In this document: piece by piece, positions 8,959 through 17,227 of the stretch
Layout of the letters: every line of letters begins with the position of its first letter
Numbering within the stretch: the stretch's first letter is position 1
NCBI GenBank assembly: GCA_029194465.1
Contig: JARFXS010000008.1
Location: 1-52,281, forward strand
Direction of reading: 5' to 3'
DNA: 52,281 nucleotides
Source of the DNA: Candidatus Nitrosocosmicus sp.
Lineage (GTDB): Archaea; Thermoproteota; Nitrososphaeria; Nitrososphaerales; Nitrososphaeraceae
Made by a program: the position numbers and the translations under genes
Notes under the pieces: generated by a model
Seen by the model: the letters and a program-made list of their open reading frames with translations, nothing else
Told to the model about the DNA's origin: nothing
Databases searched by the model: none

Positions 8959-10578
8959 TTGACTGATAATTCCGATCTCTTAAAAATAATTTCCTTTATA
9001 ACTAGTAAAGGATTTCAGATTCATCCCGATGCATTAGTGTTGATTGAGAATCTACAGGTAGATGCGTATCAAATAGTTGAAGAGATTCTCATGATCAAAA
9101 GAGAGAGAGACGGGTCTAAGGTTATTTTATCCGACGATATAAAGAATATTTTAAAGTTTTCAACAAATAGTTCACTGATCGTAAATGATAATGCTAGTAA
9201 TGGTACTACTATTGTAAACAAGTTAGATCATTCTGAAATCACTGATACTAAAAAAAATAATGAAGAGACTATTTTAGAATTAGTAACTCGTGATTCCGAT
9301 GATTTTGAGAATAACTATTATGTGAACAACATAATTTATGATTCCAATAATAGTATAAATAGCGGTGAAGGAGTTGAAGGATATACTTCACTCTTTAGAA
9401 GCCGATTTGATAAATCCTTAAAAATTTTATCTAATAGACCAGACAGTAAAAGAATAAAAAAAATAGCGTTCATTAAACAATTTCTTAACCAATCAAGAAT
9501 AAATCCAAAGTCACAGTCTAAGGAGAATTCTGAAGAATCTTTATTCATAGCAGGATTAATCATGGAAAAGAAAATCAAAAAGAATAGTTATAATTTGACT
9601 ATTGATGACCAGAGTGGATTATTAGAGGCATTTGCATACGATGAAGATATAAAAAAACAGATTTCATCATTAATTTTGGATCAAATGGTAATGATAGAAC
9701 TTGAGAATAATTCAAAAAGAAAGAACCATATAATAAAAAAAATATTCTCACTAGACGTGCCAGACAGAATTCCAAATAGATCTCATTCTGAGGTATACAG
9801 TGTGTTAATATCTGATTTACACATAGGCAGTAAATTCTTCATGGAAGATGAATTTCAAATGTTTTTGAATTGGTTAAATGGTAACGAAGAGAATAAAGAT
9901 ATTGTTTCTAAAATAAAGTATATTTGTATTTGTGGTGATCTAATTGATGGAATAGGGATATTTCCGCATCAAGACAGAGAATTATTTGAAAAGGATTCAT
10001 TTTCCCAGATGGAGCACGCTACAAATTTGTTGGCGAAAATTCCTAAATACATCAAGGTTTTTATGATTCCAGGAAATCATGACCTGGGAAGACGAGCATT
10101 GCCTCAACCAGCAATACCAAGAAAATATGCTGATAAGATTTACTCTTTAAACAATATCACCATGCTAGGGAATCCCTGCATGATCAATATGGAAGGAGTA
10201 AAAACATTAATGTTTCATGGTCAAAGTTTGGACGATACGATTGCCACAATTCCTGGTTTAAGTTATTCTAAACCAGCAGAGGCAATGAAGATTTTACTTA
10301 AATCAAGACATCTCTCACCTATATACGGTCAAAGAACACCTATTGCTCCAGAATTAGAAGATATGATGGTTATTGAAGACGTTCCGGATATTTTCCATTC
10401 CGGTCATGTACATGTAATTGATGTGGATAGTTATAAGGGAACCTTGGTAGTGAATTCTGGCGCATGGCAAACCCAAACACCCTTTCAGCGCGCTATGGGA
10501 ATTACTCCTACCCCTGGTATAGCAATTGTAGTTAATTTGGCCACTTTAAGACCATATCAAATAAATTTTGCAAACTAA
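8959..10578 (+). CDS. polD1: DNA polymerase D small subunit DP1 (3'-5' exonuclease)
   Basis: DP1 is the proofreading subunit of the archaeal replicative polymerase PolD. After an N-terminal domain and a variable Asn/Asp-rich linker comes an OB fold (about residues 190-265) and a C-terminal calcineurin-like phosphodiesterase. Its metal-binding motifs are SDLHIGS, CGDLIDG, IPGNHD and FHSGHVHV, all present. Length (539 aa) is normal for thaumarchaea. The start is TTG at 8959 because the in-frame upstream codons hit a stop. It is convergent with, and 22 bp from, the DP2 gene, so both PolD subunits are adjacent but oppositely transcribed. Confidence 0.95.
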   Translation: MTDNSDLLKIISFITSKGFQIHPDALVLIENLQVDAYQIVEEILMIKRERDGSKVILSDDIKNILKFSTNSSLIVNDNASNGTTIVNKLDHSEITDTKKNNEETILELVTRDSDDFENNYYVNNIIYDSNNSINSGEGVEGYTSLFRSRFDKSLKILSNRPDSKRIKKIAFIKQFLNQSRINPKSQSKENSEESLFIAGLIMEKKIKKNSYNLTIDDQSGLLEAFAYDEDIKKQISSLILDQMVMIELENNSKRKNHIIKKIFSLDVPDRIPNRSHSEVYSVLISDLHIGSKFFMEDEFQMFLNWLNGNEENKDIVSKIKYICICGDLIDGIGIFPHQDRELFEKDSFSQMEHATNLLAKIPKYIKVFMIPGNHDLGRRALPQPAIPRKYADKIYSLNNITMLGNPCMINMEGVKTLMFHGQSLDDTIATIPGLSYSKPAEAMKILLKSRHLSPIYGQRTPIAPELEDMMVIEDVPDIFHSGHVHVIDVDSYKGTLVVNSGAWQTQTPFQRAMGITPTPGIAIVVNLATLRPYQINFAN

Positions 10579-10600
10579 TAAACCAAAAATCATAATGATT

Positions 10601-13600
10601 TTATAAATAATCAAGTAATGTAGGTTGTTCTTTCTTTGATTGAAAAACAAAATTTCGTTCCACAATAAGCGATTCAACTCTGCTCCGTAGATAATTAGTG
10701 ACCTTAAAGTTGTTACTCAAGTTTTCTGCTAAAAGAACATATTTTTCTACCGAACCTCGAGTAACCGTCTGGAGCAAGATATGATTACAAGTAAGACATT
10801 TACCATACAAAGGAATTCGCCTATACTTATCACCGCACTTATTGCATCTAAACGACTGCGAACAATAAGAACGCATATTACCCATTATGTCAGGAATAAT
10901 ATGTGTCGTCAGGACCATAGAGATTACTTCGTTTGTGTCTACAGAATTAATAAGATTTGCTGTAGATATTTGCATTTCTAATTTTTCACTCATTGTATTT
11001 AATGTAGAATAAGCACTTCGATTTATGTCGGATATTAAAGTACCACTAGTATGAGTAAACCCATAATCATAAAATTGTTTTTCACTCCCTATTCGATTTT
11101 TTAGTATTTCAATCATATCAGAAACATCAGCTGCTTTAACCCCTAACCAAGTATTTTTATAAAAGTCTAGTGGATATTTTTCCACAATGTCAACATTATG
11201 AGCTTGTCGTTGAACCTCATGAGGTAGTACAATAGGTTGTATTAGTAATGGAGCATCCATTAATCCACCTATTTTATCCGGCAAGAAAGAATATGAAAAG
11301 TTCAAAAATGCATCAAATAGTAGTATAATTGAATCAGCATCACCATCACAATCTCTTCTTTTTGCGGAATGCCATATCGGAGAACCCAAACAAACCTGTG
11401 ATTCTGTAAAACCTATTATACGCCCAATAATACCGACTGAAGTATGAGGAGCTAATCCCACTATCAAATGTCCAATCAGATCATTTTCAGTATAGGCATT
11501 ATAAATCGGTGGTAAATCATATAAGGTAACTAATTCTTCATCTATGAATTTAGCTGTTTTTAAGAGATATTTTGCAGAATCTAATGGAATTATGACATCT
11601 TGAATCAGCAATTCTACGATTTGTCTATCTGAATTAAGTTCATTCTGTAGATAATCAAATTTGTACCCTAATTCTCTTAATTTTGAAATGGATGTATCGA
11701 TAAAAGATGGTATGAAATGAGTAAGTGGTTCATTCGTAGCGTCAAATCTTATGGTGCCGTCCTTAAACACAGATAAACCACATTTTTTTCTGAGAATGCC
11801 CTTCTCAATTTGTTCCGCTTCCTTGTCTTTCCCCATTAAAGCTTTCACTCCTTTTAGAGGAGACGTTACCCTAAAGCTTAACCTTGTTTCGGCTTTTTCT
11901 AACAAGGTCTTTAAAGGAAATTTTATTGGAGAAAACGTTTTATATTCGTTACCACACTTTAAACATTTGTTCCTTTTTTTTATATTATCAATAGGATCAA
12001 ACGTTAAATCTAGAGATTCAACTTTACAGACATTGCAAATAAATTTGATAGGAGTCGCTTGATTGCAATAGTTGCAGTTAGTACCTAAGGATGGAATATT
12101 ACAATTAGAGCAATATCGATTTGATTTTTCTGAATAAAAAGAATCTGCATTTGAAGCCTTTAGGAGGTCTCTCATGGGACCACCTTTGTTACCTACTGGA
12201 AACAAAACATGAATTGGGGGTTTCATCTTTCGCTCCGAAGCTTTTTCAGGTCTACCAACTCTCACCGATATGGAAGAAGAAAATTTTGAACGTATTTTAA
12301 TGGAAGATATGGAATTTATTAATTTGATGACATTTGTTTTACTTTCACCCTTCTCCGACTGTAAGCTTTCAACAATTTCACCTATATCTCTTATAAATCC
12401 ATCCTGCGACATATAATTAGAAAATGTTGAAAAATGGATTTTATTGTGAGTTTCATATAACAAAGAGAGTATAGATTGGAATTCTGGAATACACAAGCAC
12501 ACTAAGGCAAAAATTTGAGATCCATCTAACAATACTATAGTATTATTAGGTGTATCTAAACTATGGAACACACCTAGTTTTTCTAGAATACTTTTTAGTT
12601 TATGATCATATGATAGCCTCATTTCCTCGGCAGTTGATTCAGTCTCTTTGTTAAATAGGGAAATAAAAGATATCAAGACATTTCTAATTATTAAGAAATC
12701 TTTTATTGATATAGCTTCCCAGTAGAAGGAATATTTAGGATGTATTGGTATGTCGAATTGCATCGATATTTTCAATGCATCTCTAAATTGTGGTATTATA
12801 GAGGGATTTGAACTCAATTTAACTAACTTATCATATTCAACAACAAAGTCATTTTTGACTTCATTGATGTGATTCAATTTTTCATATAATTCCTGGGTCC
12901 ATATTTCTTCAACATAACTTGCTGGTAATAATTGGGCATTATTCTCAAGAAAATCACCGTAACTGATCAGAATGTCTCCTAAGTATAATATTTTGACTAC
13001 CCGTGATCTTAAATTTAGCGCTTGTTCTACGGTATTGATCTGCAAGACCGTTCCGTCATCTAATTTTACTATTGGCGGTTCAATGGAGTCTACAAGGGCA
13101 ATTGTAGAGGCTTTTCCAGGGACATCCATTTTAATTTGCGTTCCAACTACTACAGCAGAATTCAATAATACAGGAATCGTGTTGTGAATTCCTATCGTTG
13201 CAAATCCGGTATTAAAACACCTTCCGTATCGTAACCTAAATCCACCAATTTTCTTGTTCATAGATAACACGGGTCTTCCTGTAATTACTTCAGACATCCT
13301 ATGACTCACAGTATCGTCATCGCCCGTTTGGATTGCACCATTCATATTTGCAAGCCAATCCCAACCTTCTAACTCGAGTGTTTCGACCAATTTTGTGAGT
13401 TTCCTACATCTACCTATCAAACCATCGTTCATAACCCTAAGTGCCCCTCCTCTAACTCTATCCGTTTTTATCCTCTTCATCTCCCGATGAATTACTAATT
13501 CGACTGGATCTGTATCTACTCCATCAATCTCAACAGGCAAATTAGAGATGCAAAAATCAACATCTTTATCTAAGACTTTAAATTGAAAGTTTCCTACTTC

Positions 13601-14212
13601 CCTCTCATACAATCTTAATTCTTCTATAAACCTGCCAGTTTCATCATCAAAGGAATTTGTTTGATACTTGGCAAGTCCAGACACTCTTCTCACATGATCT
13701 GCTATAAGCATAGTTAGCGCGGCTTCAGTCCCTCCAGCAGATCTTATCGGGCCAGCAAAAGAGATGGAGAGGTATTGTGAACCATCCTTATTATTTTTCA
13801 ATTGTACGTCAGATATACCCTGTAATGGAGCAACAGTGACTCCCTCAGTCACAACAGCCAAACTAACCCTAACCGCATTTTCTAATCTAGTCCTAAGATC
13901 TCCAGATCCATATTCCCCCTTTGCTATTTCCTCGGCTATCTTAAGAGCCGCCTTCTCTTTTGTCGTATAATTTAGTAATGTCCTTAATCTGTCTGATATA
14001 TCGATATTATGCATTTTTGCAACTCTATCAGATAAGTCGTAGGCAATTTTTGGTTCAACATATGTTGTAACATCCAACCCCTTTTTTCTTGCCTTTTCGG
14101 CTACCAAATGAAGCTTATTTACCTGCTCTAGTAAGCTAATTTGATACTCCACATAGTAACTTGGAATTGAAATGTTTCTTAATCTTACTTTGGCTTCATC
14201 AATCAAATTCAT
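10601..14212 (-). CDS. polD2: DNA polymerase D large subunit DP2
   Basis: DP2 is the catalytic subunit of PolD, with a two-barrel active site unrelated to A/B/C polymerases. The catalytic motif RRDCDGDADS lies near residue 960, preceded by GSPIWHSAK. Zinc modules are CSNCNIPSLGTNCNYC, CNVC...CLKC and, near the C-terminus, CNKC...CLTC. The protein ends in QPTLLDYL, a PCNA-interacting peptide. At 1203 residues it is full length and shows no intein. The ATG at 14212 lies 20 bp downstream of the GGGP-synthase gene, suggesting one transcript. Confidence 0.97.
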   Translation of the reverse strand: MNLIDEAKVRLRNISIPSYYVEYQISLLEQVNKLHLVAEKARKKGLDVTTYVEPKIAYDLSDRVAKMHNIDISDRLRTLLNYTTKEKAALKIAEEIAKGEYGSGDLRTRLENAVRVSLAVVTEGVTVAPLQGISDVQLKNNKDGSQYLSISFAGPIRSAGGTEAALTMLIADHVRRVSGLAKYQTNSFDDETGRFIEELRLYEREVGNFQFKVLDKDVDFCISNLPVEIDGVDTDPVELVIHREMKRIKTDRVRGGALRVMNDGLIGRCRKLTKLVETLELEGWDWLANMNGAIQTGDDDTVSHRMSEVITGRPVLSMNKKIGGFRLRYGRCFNTGFATIGIHNTIPVLLNSAVVVGTQIKMDVPGKASTIALVDSIEPPIVKLDDGTVLQINTVEQALNLRSRVVKILYLGDILISYGDFLENNAQLLPASYVEEIWTQELYEKLNHINEVKNDFVVEYDKLVKLSSNPSIIPQFRDALKISMQFDIPIHPKYSFYWEAISIKDFLIIRNVLISFISLFNKETESTAEEMRLSYDHKLKSILEKLGVFHSLDTPNNTIVLLDGSQIFALVCLCIPEFQSILSLLYETHNKIHFSTFSNYMSQDGFIRDIGEIVESLQSEKGESKTNVIKLINSISSIKIRSKFSSSISVRVGRPEKASERKMKPPIHVLFPVGNKGGPMRDLLKASNADSFYSEKSNRYCSNCNIPSLGTNCNYCNQATPIKFICNVCKVESLDLTFDPIDNIKKRNKCLKCGNEYKTFSPIKFPLKTLLEKAETRLSFRVTSPLKGVKALMGKDKEAEQIEKGILRKKCGLSVFKDGTIRFDATNEPLTHFIPSFIDTSISKLRELGYKFDYLQNELNSDRQIVELLIQDVIIPLDSAKYLLKTAKFIDEELVTLYDLPPIYNAYTENDLIGHLIVGLAPHTSVGIIGRIIGFTESQVCLGSPIWHSAKRRDCDGDADSIILLFDAFLNFSYSFLPDKIGGLMDAPLLIQPIVLPHEVQRQAHNVDIVEKYPLDFYKNTWLGVKAADVSDMIEILKNRIGSEKQFYDYGFTHTSGTLISDINRSAYSTLNTMSEKLEMQISTANLINSVDTNEVISMVLTTHIIPDIMGNMRSYCSQSFRCNKCGDKYRRIPLYGKCLTCNHILLQTVTRGSVEKYVLLAENLSNNFKVTNYLRSRVESLIVERNFVFQSKKEQPTLLDYL

Positions 14213-14232
14213 AATTATTCAATCGCACTAAT

Positions 14233-14970
14233 TCAGGAACGGATCGCCAGAATAATGTCATTAAATTTTTTTTCCCAATCTGGATCACGCTCTAATAATG
14301 TTCCTACAACTAAGATATCTGCCCCTGCCTCCGCTAATTCTTTAGCTATTGAGGAATTCTTAATTCCCCCTCCAACAATTAATAAGCCATCATAATACTT
14401 TCTAACATTTGAAATCATTTCGGCAGATACATTCTTTTTTGCACCGGATCCAGCCTCCAGGTAAACAAACCTCATCCCTAAATACTGTGCGGCCAGCGAA
14501 TACATGACGGCGATATTAGATTTTTCAAAGGGTATACCCTTTGCTCTTCCAATAAACCAGGCGGTAGTATTATCTCCAATTATTATATATCCTGTTGGCA
14601 ACGGTTCAATATTATACTTTTTTACCAACAATGCACCTAATGCTTGAGCTCCAGAAATAAAATATGGATCCTCGGAATTTAGCAATGAGGTAAATAAAAT
14701 CGCGTCGGCATTGGGAGATACGCCTGTAACGTTTCCGGGAAACAAAATAACAGGAATAGATATTATAGACTTTATCGATATCACTAATTTGTCTAAATCC
14801 AGTTGATCTATGGCAGATGAACCACCCACCAAAATAGCTGAAGCACCAAGTGATTCAACTTTTTTCGCAACACCAGCAATGTCTTCAAAATTCTCCGAAT
14901 CTAATAAAGCAAAACATATTTTTTTATGCCTTTTCAATTCATCATTAATATAGTTCTCTACCCGACTCAA
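14233..14970 (-). CDS. Geranylgeranylglyceryl phosphate synthase
   Basis: The enzyme makes the first ether bond of archaeal membrane lipids, joining sn-glycerol-1-phosphate and GGPP. The 245-residue TIM barrel shows LLDSENF at the N-terminus, AILVGGSSAID, VILFPGNVTGVS, the YLEAGSGA glycerol-phosphate loop and IVGGGIKNSS / GADILVVGTLLERD phosphate-binding loops typical of GGGPS. It starts at TTG. It is the upstream member of a two-gene unit with PolD DP2, a pairing that ties membrane-lipid synthesis to replication in expression only. Confidence is high. Confidence 0.93.
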   Translation of the reverse strand: MSRVENYINDELKRHKKICFALLDSENFEDIAGVAKKVESLGASAILVGGSSAIDQLDLDKLVISIKSIISIPVILFPGNVTGVSPNADAILFTSLLNSEDPYFISGAQALGALLVKKYNIEPLPTGYIIIGDNTTAWFIGRAKGIPFEKSNIAVMYSLAAQYLGMRFVYLEAGSGAKKNVSAEMISNVRKYYDGLLIVGGGIKNSSIAKELAEAGADILVVGTLLERDPDWEKKFNDIILAIRS

Positions 14971-15041
14971 TATAATACTACACGTATATTAGTTGAATTT
15001 AATTTAATGATTGTGCTGGTATATATTTAAAGAGTATAAAA

Positions 15042-15059
15042 CTATACAATATTGTATAG
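15042..15059. promoter_or_regulatory. Perfect 18-bp palindrome, probable operator
   Basis: The sequence CTATACAATATTGTATAG is an exact inverted repeat ending 3 bp before the ATG of the next gene. A TATA-like TATATATTTAAAG lies about 20 bp upstream. Its position over the expected transcription start suits a repressor operator, perhaps for autoregulation by one of the two downstream proteins. Confidence 0.55.
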
Positions 15060-15062
15060 CTA

Positions 15063-15428
15063 ATGGAAAACAAAGAAGATATAAATAATTTATTTATATC
15101 CAAATTAATTGAAAAATCTCTATTTACCAATAGACAAATACAAATAATTTATAATTTCAAGAATAAAGAGAAAAGACCAAAGGAAATAAGTTCAGGTGCA
15201 TACTACAGGGAAGTTAAGCAATCAAAGATAAAACTGCGGAAATTTTTTTACTCTATTCTACTGCTAAATCTAATAAATGTAATGAATGACAACCAAATTA
15301 CTGCCTTAAACTCTATGACAAACAAACTTAGAATGCTTGAAGATAGTCACGCCAATTATCACGATAAAGAAATAAATAATGTGATAAATGTGATAGAAGA
15401 TTTAATCAATAGAATAATTGATATGTGA
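15063..15428 (+). CDS. Unknown protein with possible HTH, first gene of palindrome-controlled pair
   Basis: I do not recognise this 121-residue, Asn/Lys/Ile-rich protein. The segment LFTNRQIQIIYNFKNKEKRPKEISSGAYYREVKQSKIKL reads like a helix-turn-helix (a possible turn at ISSGAYYREV). A hydrophobic helix follows (FFYSILLLNLINVM), then an amphipathic C-terminal helix. It begins at an ATG directly after a perfect palindrome. Its end is rich in GTGATA/TATCAC motifs that continue into the spacer before the next gene. It sits upstream of a membrane-tethered winged-helix gene and close to the putative origin. It could be a DNA-binding partner or sensor (inference). Confidence 0.6.
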   Translation: MENKEDINNLFISKLIEKSLFTNRQIQIIYNFKNKEKRPKEISSGAYYREVKQSKIKLRKFFYSILLLNLINVMNDNQITALNSMTNKLRMLEDSHANYHDKEINNVINVIEDLINRIIDM

Positions 15429-15511
15429 CATATCACACAATTTACAATAATAAATGTCAAATTATCACATACAATAAAGTTATATCACACTGTATTACTA
15501 AATTATGTGTG
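15358..15511. promoter_or_regulatory. Cluster of TATCACA/TGTGATA motifs between the paired genes
   Basis: Within about 150 bp the motif TATCAC(A) or its complement recurs: ATTATCACG, TGTGATAAATGTGATAG, GTGACATATCACAC, ATTATCACAT, ATATCACAC, and a degenerate ATGTGTGAG just at the downstream start. This is dense for such a word in AT-rich DNA and looks like a binding-site array. It spans the end of the first gene and the region before the better start (15509) of the second. Confidence 0.45.
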
Positions 15512-16237
15512 AGCATAGATATTGCATCACTGATATTAAATTATACCTTAATTCCATTTATTTCAGCCATAGCATTATCAATTCTTGCTTTAAAAATTTA
15601 CAACCTGTTAATAAGCAAAAAGTTTAACAAATACAATATTGAAACAAAAATTACTTCGCTTGAAAGTCAAATAAAGGATCAAATTAATAAAACTAATCTC
15701 ATTTCCGAACAATTTAGAGTCTTATACGACAGAACTAATAAGACCAACGAAAAATTAGCCGATATACACGGTTTAATTAAATTATTAGATGAAAACATAA
15801 TCTCTAACAACGATAAGATCAAGTCACAGAACTCTGTAATATCACCTTTCCAAAACTACGTAAGCAATCCAAAAATTGAGACATCACTACTTAGTCACGA
15901 CATAACATCACAAGGTTCAATCAACTCAGTAGATCAGGAAGAAGATCGTCAGAATAGTACAATAGAATACATCCTAAAAAAATTAGAGGATAAATCTTTG
16001 ACTACTAGAGAGATTCAAAGGGTAATCGGTAGGACTAGAGAACACACTTCGAGATTAATGAAAAAATTGTTTGAAGAGAAATTGGTAGATAGAGATATGA
16101 GCACAAAGCCCTTTAGGTATACTATCACAGTCGAAGGTCGTAAACTGTTGTCAAAGCATTCTGTTTCAAAAAGTCATTCTCACCCTGATCTTCCGAATAA
16201 TGTGAATCCATTAAACGATTTGATTGAGAAGCCGTAG
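15425..16237 (+). CDS. Membrane-tethered winged-helix (MarR-like) regulator
   Basis: From the GTG at 15509 the protein starts MSIDIASLILNYTLIPFISA, giving one membrane helix (about 20 residues). A coiled coil of ~75 residues follows (TKITSLESQIKDQINKTNLI...), then a Ser/Asn linker and a C-terminal winged helix (EYILKKLEDKSLTTREIQRV, TREHTSRLMKKLFEEKLV, wing DMSTKPFRYTITVEG). The outer GTG at 15425 overlaps the previous stop by 4 bp but would add a peptide encoded by the TATCACA-rich spacer, so 15509 is preferred. A DNA-binding domain fixed to the membrane by a coiled-coil stalk suggests a one-component sensor or a chromosome tether. Its tail overlaps a convergent gene by about 110 bp. Confidence 0.65.
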   Translation: MTYHTIYNNKCQIITYNKVISHCITKLCVSIDIASLILNYTLIPFISAIALSILALKIYNLLISKKFNKYNIETKITSLESQIKDQINKTNLISEQFRVLYDRTNKTNEKLADIHGLIKLLDENIISNNDKIKSQNSVISPFQNYVSNPKIETSLLSHDITSQGSINSVDQEEDRQNSTIEYILKKLEDKSLTTREIQRVIGRTREHTSRLMKKLFEEKLVDRDMSTKPFRYTITVEGRKLLSKHSVSKSHSHPDLPNNVNPLNDLIEKP

Positions 16238-16706
16238 GTGTCCCGGCGGACGAAATAATATTTTTTTGAATTTTAATTAATTTATAGATCCATTCTTTCC
16301 CTCTTTTACTCCTTACCAATTTTTGCTTTTCAAAATACCTTGATAAATAAGTAGATATGAGACTAAGCTGTAACTGCTCACCGTATGATTCTTCATAGGA
16401 TTCGGCAATATTAGAAGATGTAAAAGAACTAAAGGCAAAATAGTTTTCGATCAATGTCCATATCTTTGATCCAATCGAGTTTTTAGATGAATTGTGTCCT
16501 ATGTCATACTTTTGTAAACTATTATTTTGTTCTATAGGAATTTGGATATTGTTATCTAAATCATCCTTTGAGACGTTTAATGATTCCACTAATTGAAGAA
16601 CCTTTTGAATTTTGTCTTTTGATAGATTTCCTTCTAGAGATAAATTATATTTTCCACCCTCTGCATCCTCTAATTCAATTTTTATTCTCTTTTTTCCAGT
16701 GGACAA
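16125..16706 (-). CDS. Unknown protein with winged-helix-like C-terminal half
   Basis: The 193-residue protein has an N-terminal ~45-residue beta-rich module (RIKIELEDAEGGKYNLSLEG), a Ser/Asn linker, and a helical region reading like a wHTH (IWTLIENYFAFSSFTSSNIA, LISTYLSRYFEKQKLVRSKR, wing GKEWIYKLIKIQ). The TTG at 16706 is the only start before the upstream stop. It ends inside the 3' end of the convergent membrane-wHTH gene and its start faces the origin region, so it reads away from the origin. A role in transcription or replication control is inference only. Confidence 0.55.
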   Translation of the reverse strand: MSTGKKRIKIELEDAEGGKYNLSLEGNLSKDKIQKVLQLVESLNVSKDDLDNNIQIPIEQNNSLQKYDIGHNSSKNSIGSKIWTLIENYFAFSSFTSSNIAESYEESYGEQLQLSLISTYLSRYFEKQKLVRSKRGKEWIYKLIKIQKNIISSAGTPTASQSNRLMDSHYSEDQGENDFLKQNALTTVYDLRL

Positions 16707-16868
16707 TTTACCGTCTCTGTGAATTTGATAACATATGTTAACTTAACAATATGGAATAAAAATTGATAACTAAAAGATTAGTTTTTGTTAACTAATATAA
16801 GCACAGAATTATTGATGTATATATTTCTAAAGTTAATTTGAATATCCATATTAAAGGTTTTTCTAGTT

Positions 16869-16906
16869 CCAGTGGAAATAAAGGGGTTAATTCACGTTTA
16901 TTATCA
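16869..16906 (+). repeat. 38-bp direct repeat, copy 1, containing an ORB
   Basis: This 38-base unit begins CCAGTGGAAATAAAGGGGTT and ends TTTATTATCA. It is repeated exactly 61 bp downstream. The TTCCAGTGGAAA core with the trailing GGGG is the initiator-binding half of archaeal ORBs. Confidence 0.85.
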
Positions 16907-16929
16907 TTGTTAATGAATTTAAAATTCCT

Positions 16930-16967
16930 CCAGTGGAAATAAAGGGGTTAATTCACGTTTATTATCA
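16930..16967 (+). repeat. 38-bp direct repeat, copy 2, containing an ORB
   Basis: Identical to the unit at 16869-16906 and in the same orientation. The spacing of 61 bp is close to six helical turns, which would place two initiators on one face of the DNA. Confidence 0.85.
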
Positions 16968-17227
16968 AATGATTTTTAACTGTTAATGTTAATGTTAATT
17001 TTGTTTGAGGAACACAGACCCCTCTATTTCTTATGTAATTAATATTGATTTTGATGGTAGAATTGTATTAATTTATTTAATTATAATGTATAAAATAATT
17101 GATTAACCTGTTTAAAATTAAATGTTAATAACAGTTAGCATATTAACATGACATTATCTTTTTATCAGTCGAATAGAAAAATAGGGGTGTGTCTGTGTTG
17201 ATTTATCAATACCATTAACGGAAGGAA

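Larger units (their letters stand above)
16867..17200. other. Putative replication origin (oriC) with ORB elements and AT-rich core
   Basis: Directly before Orc1/Cdc6 are two copies of TTCCAGTGGAAATAAAGGGG-like sequence, matching the remembered archaeal origin-recognition-box core (TCCAGTGGAAAC...GGGGT). Next is an inverted, weaker ORB-like pair: ACCCCTCTATTTCTTAT at about 17019 and AGAAAAATAGGGGT at about 17174. These face each other across ~140 bp of almost pure A/T (17036-17170), the expected duplex-unwinding element. TTAATGTTAATGTTAAT repeats lie at about 16982-17000. Inward-facing ORBs flanking an AT core beside the initiator gene is the standard archaeal arrangement. No function was tested. 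Confidence 0.8.

Noticed and set aside
16691..16700. TTCCAGTGGA near 16695 as a third ORB
   Set aside because: It lacks the trailing A-rich/GGGG part and lies in the start of the 16125-16706 gene; likely chance.
16869..16967. The two 38-bp repeats as a CRISPR array
   Set aside because: Only two units with a 23-bp spacer, no Cas genes, and the repeat contains an ORB core next to cdc6.
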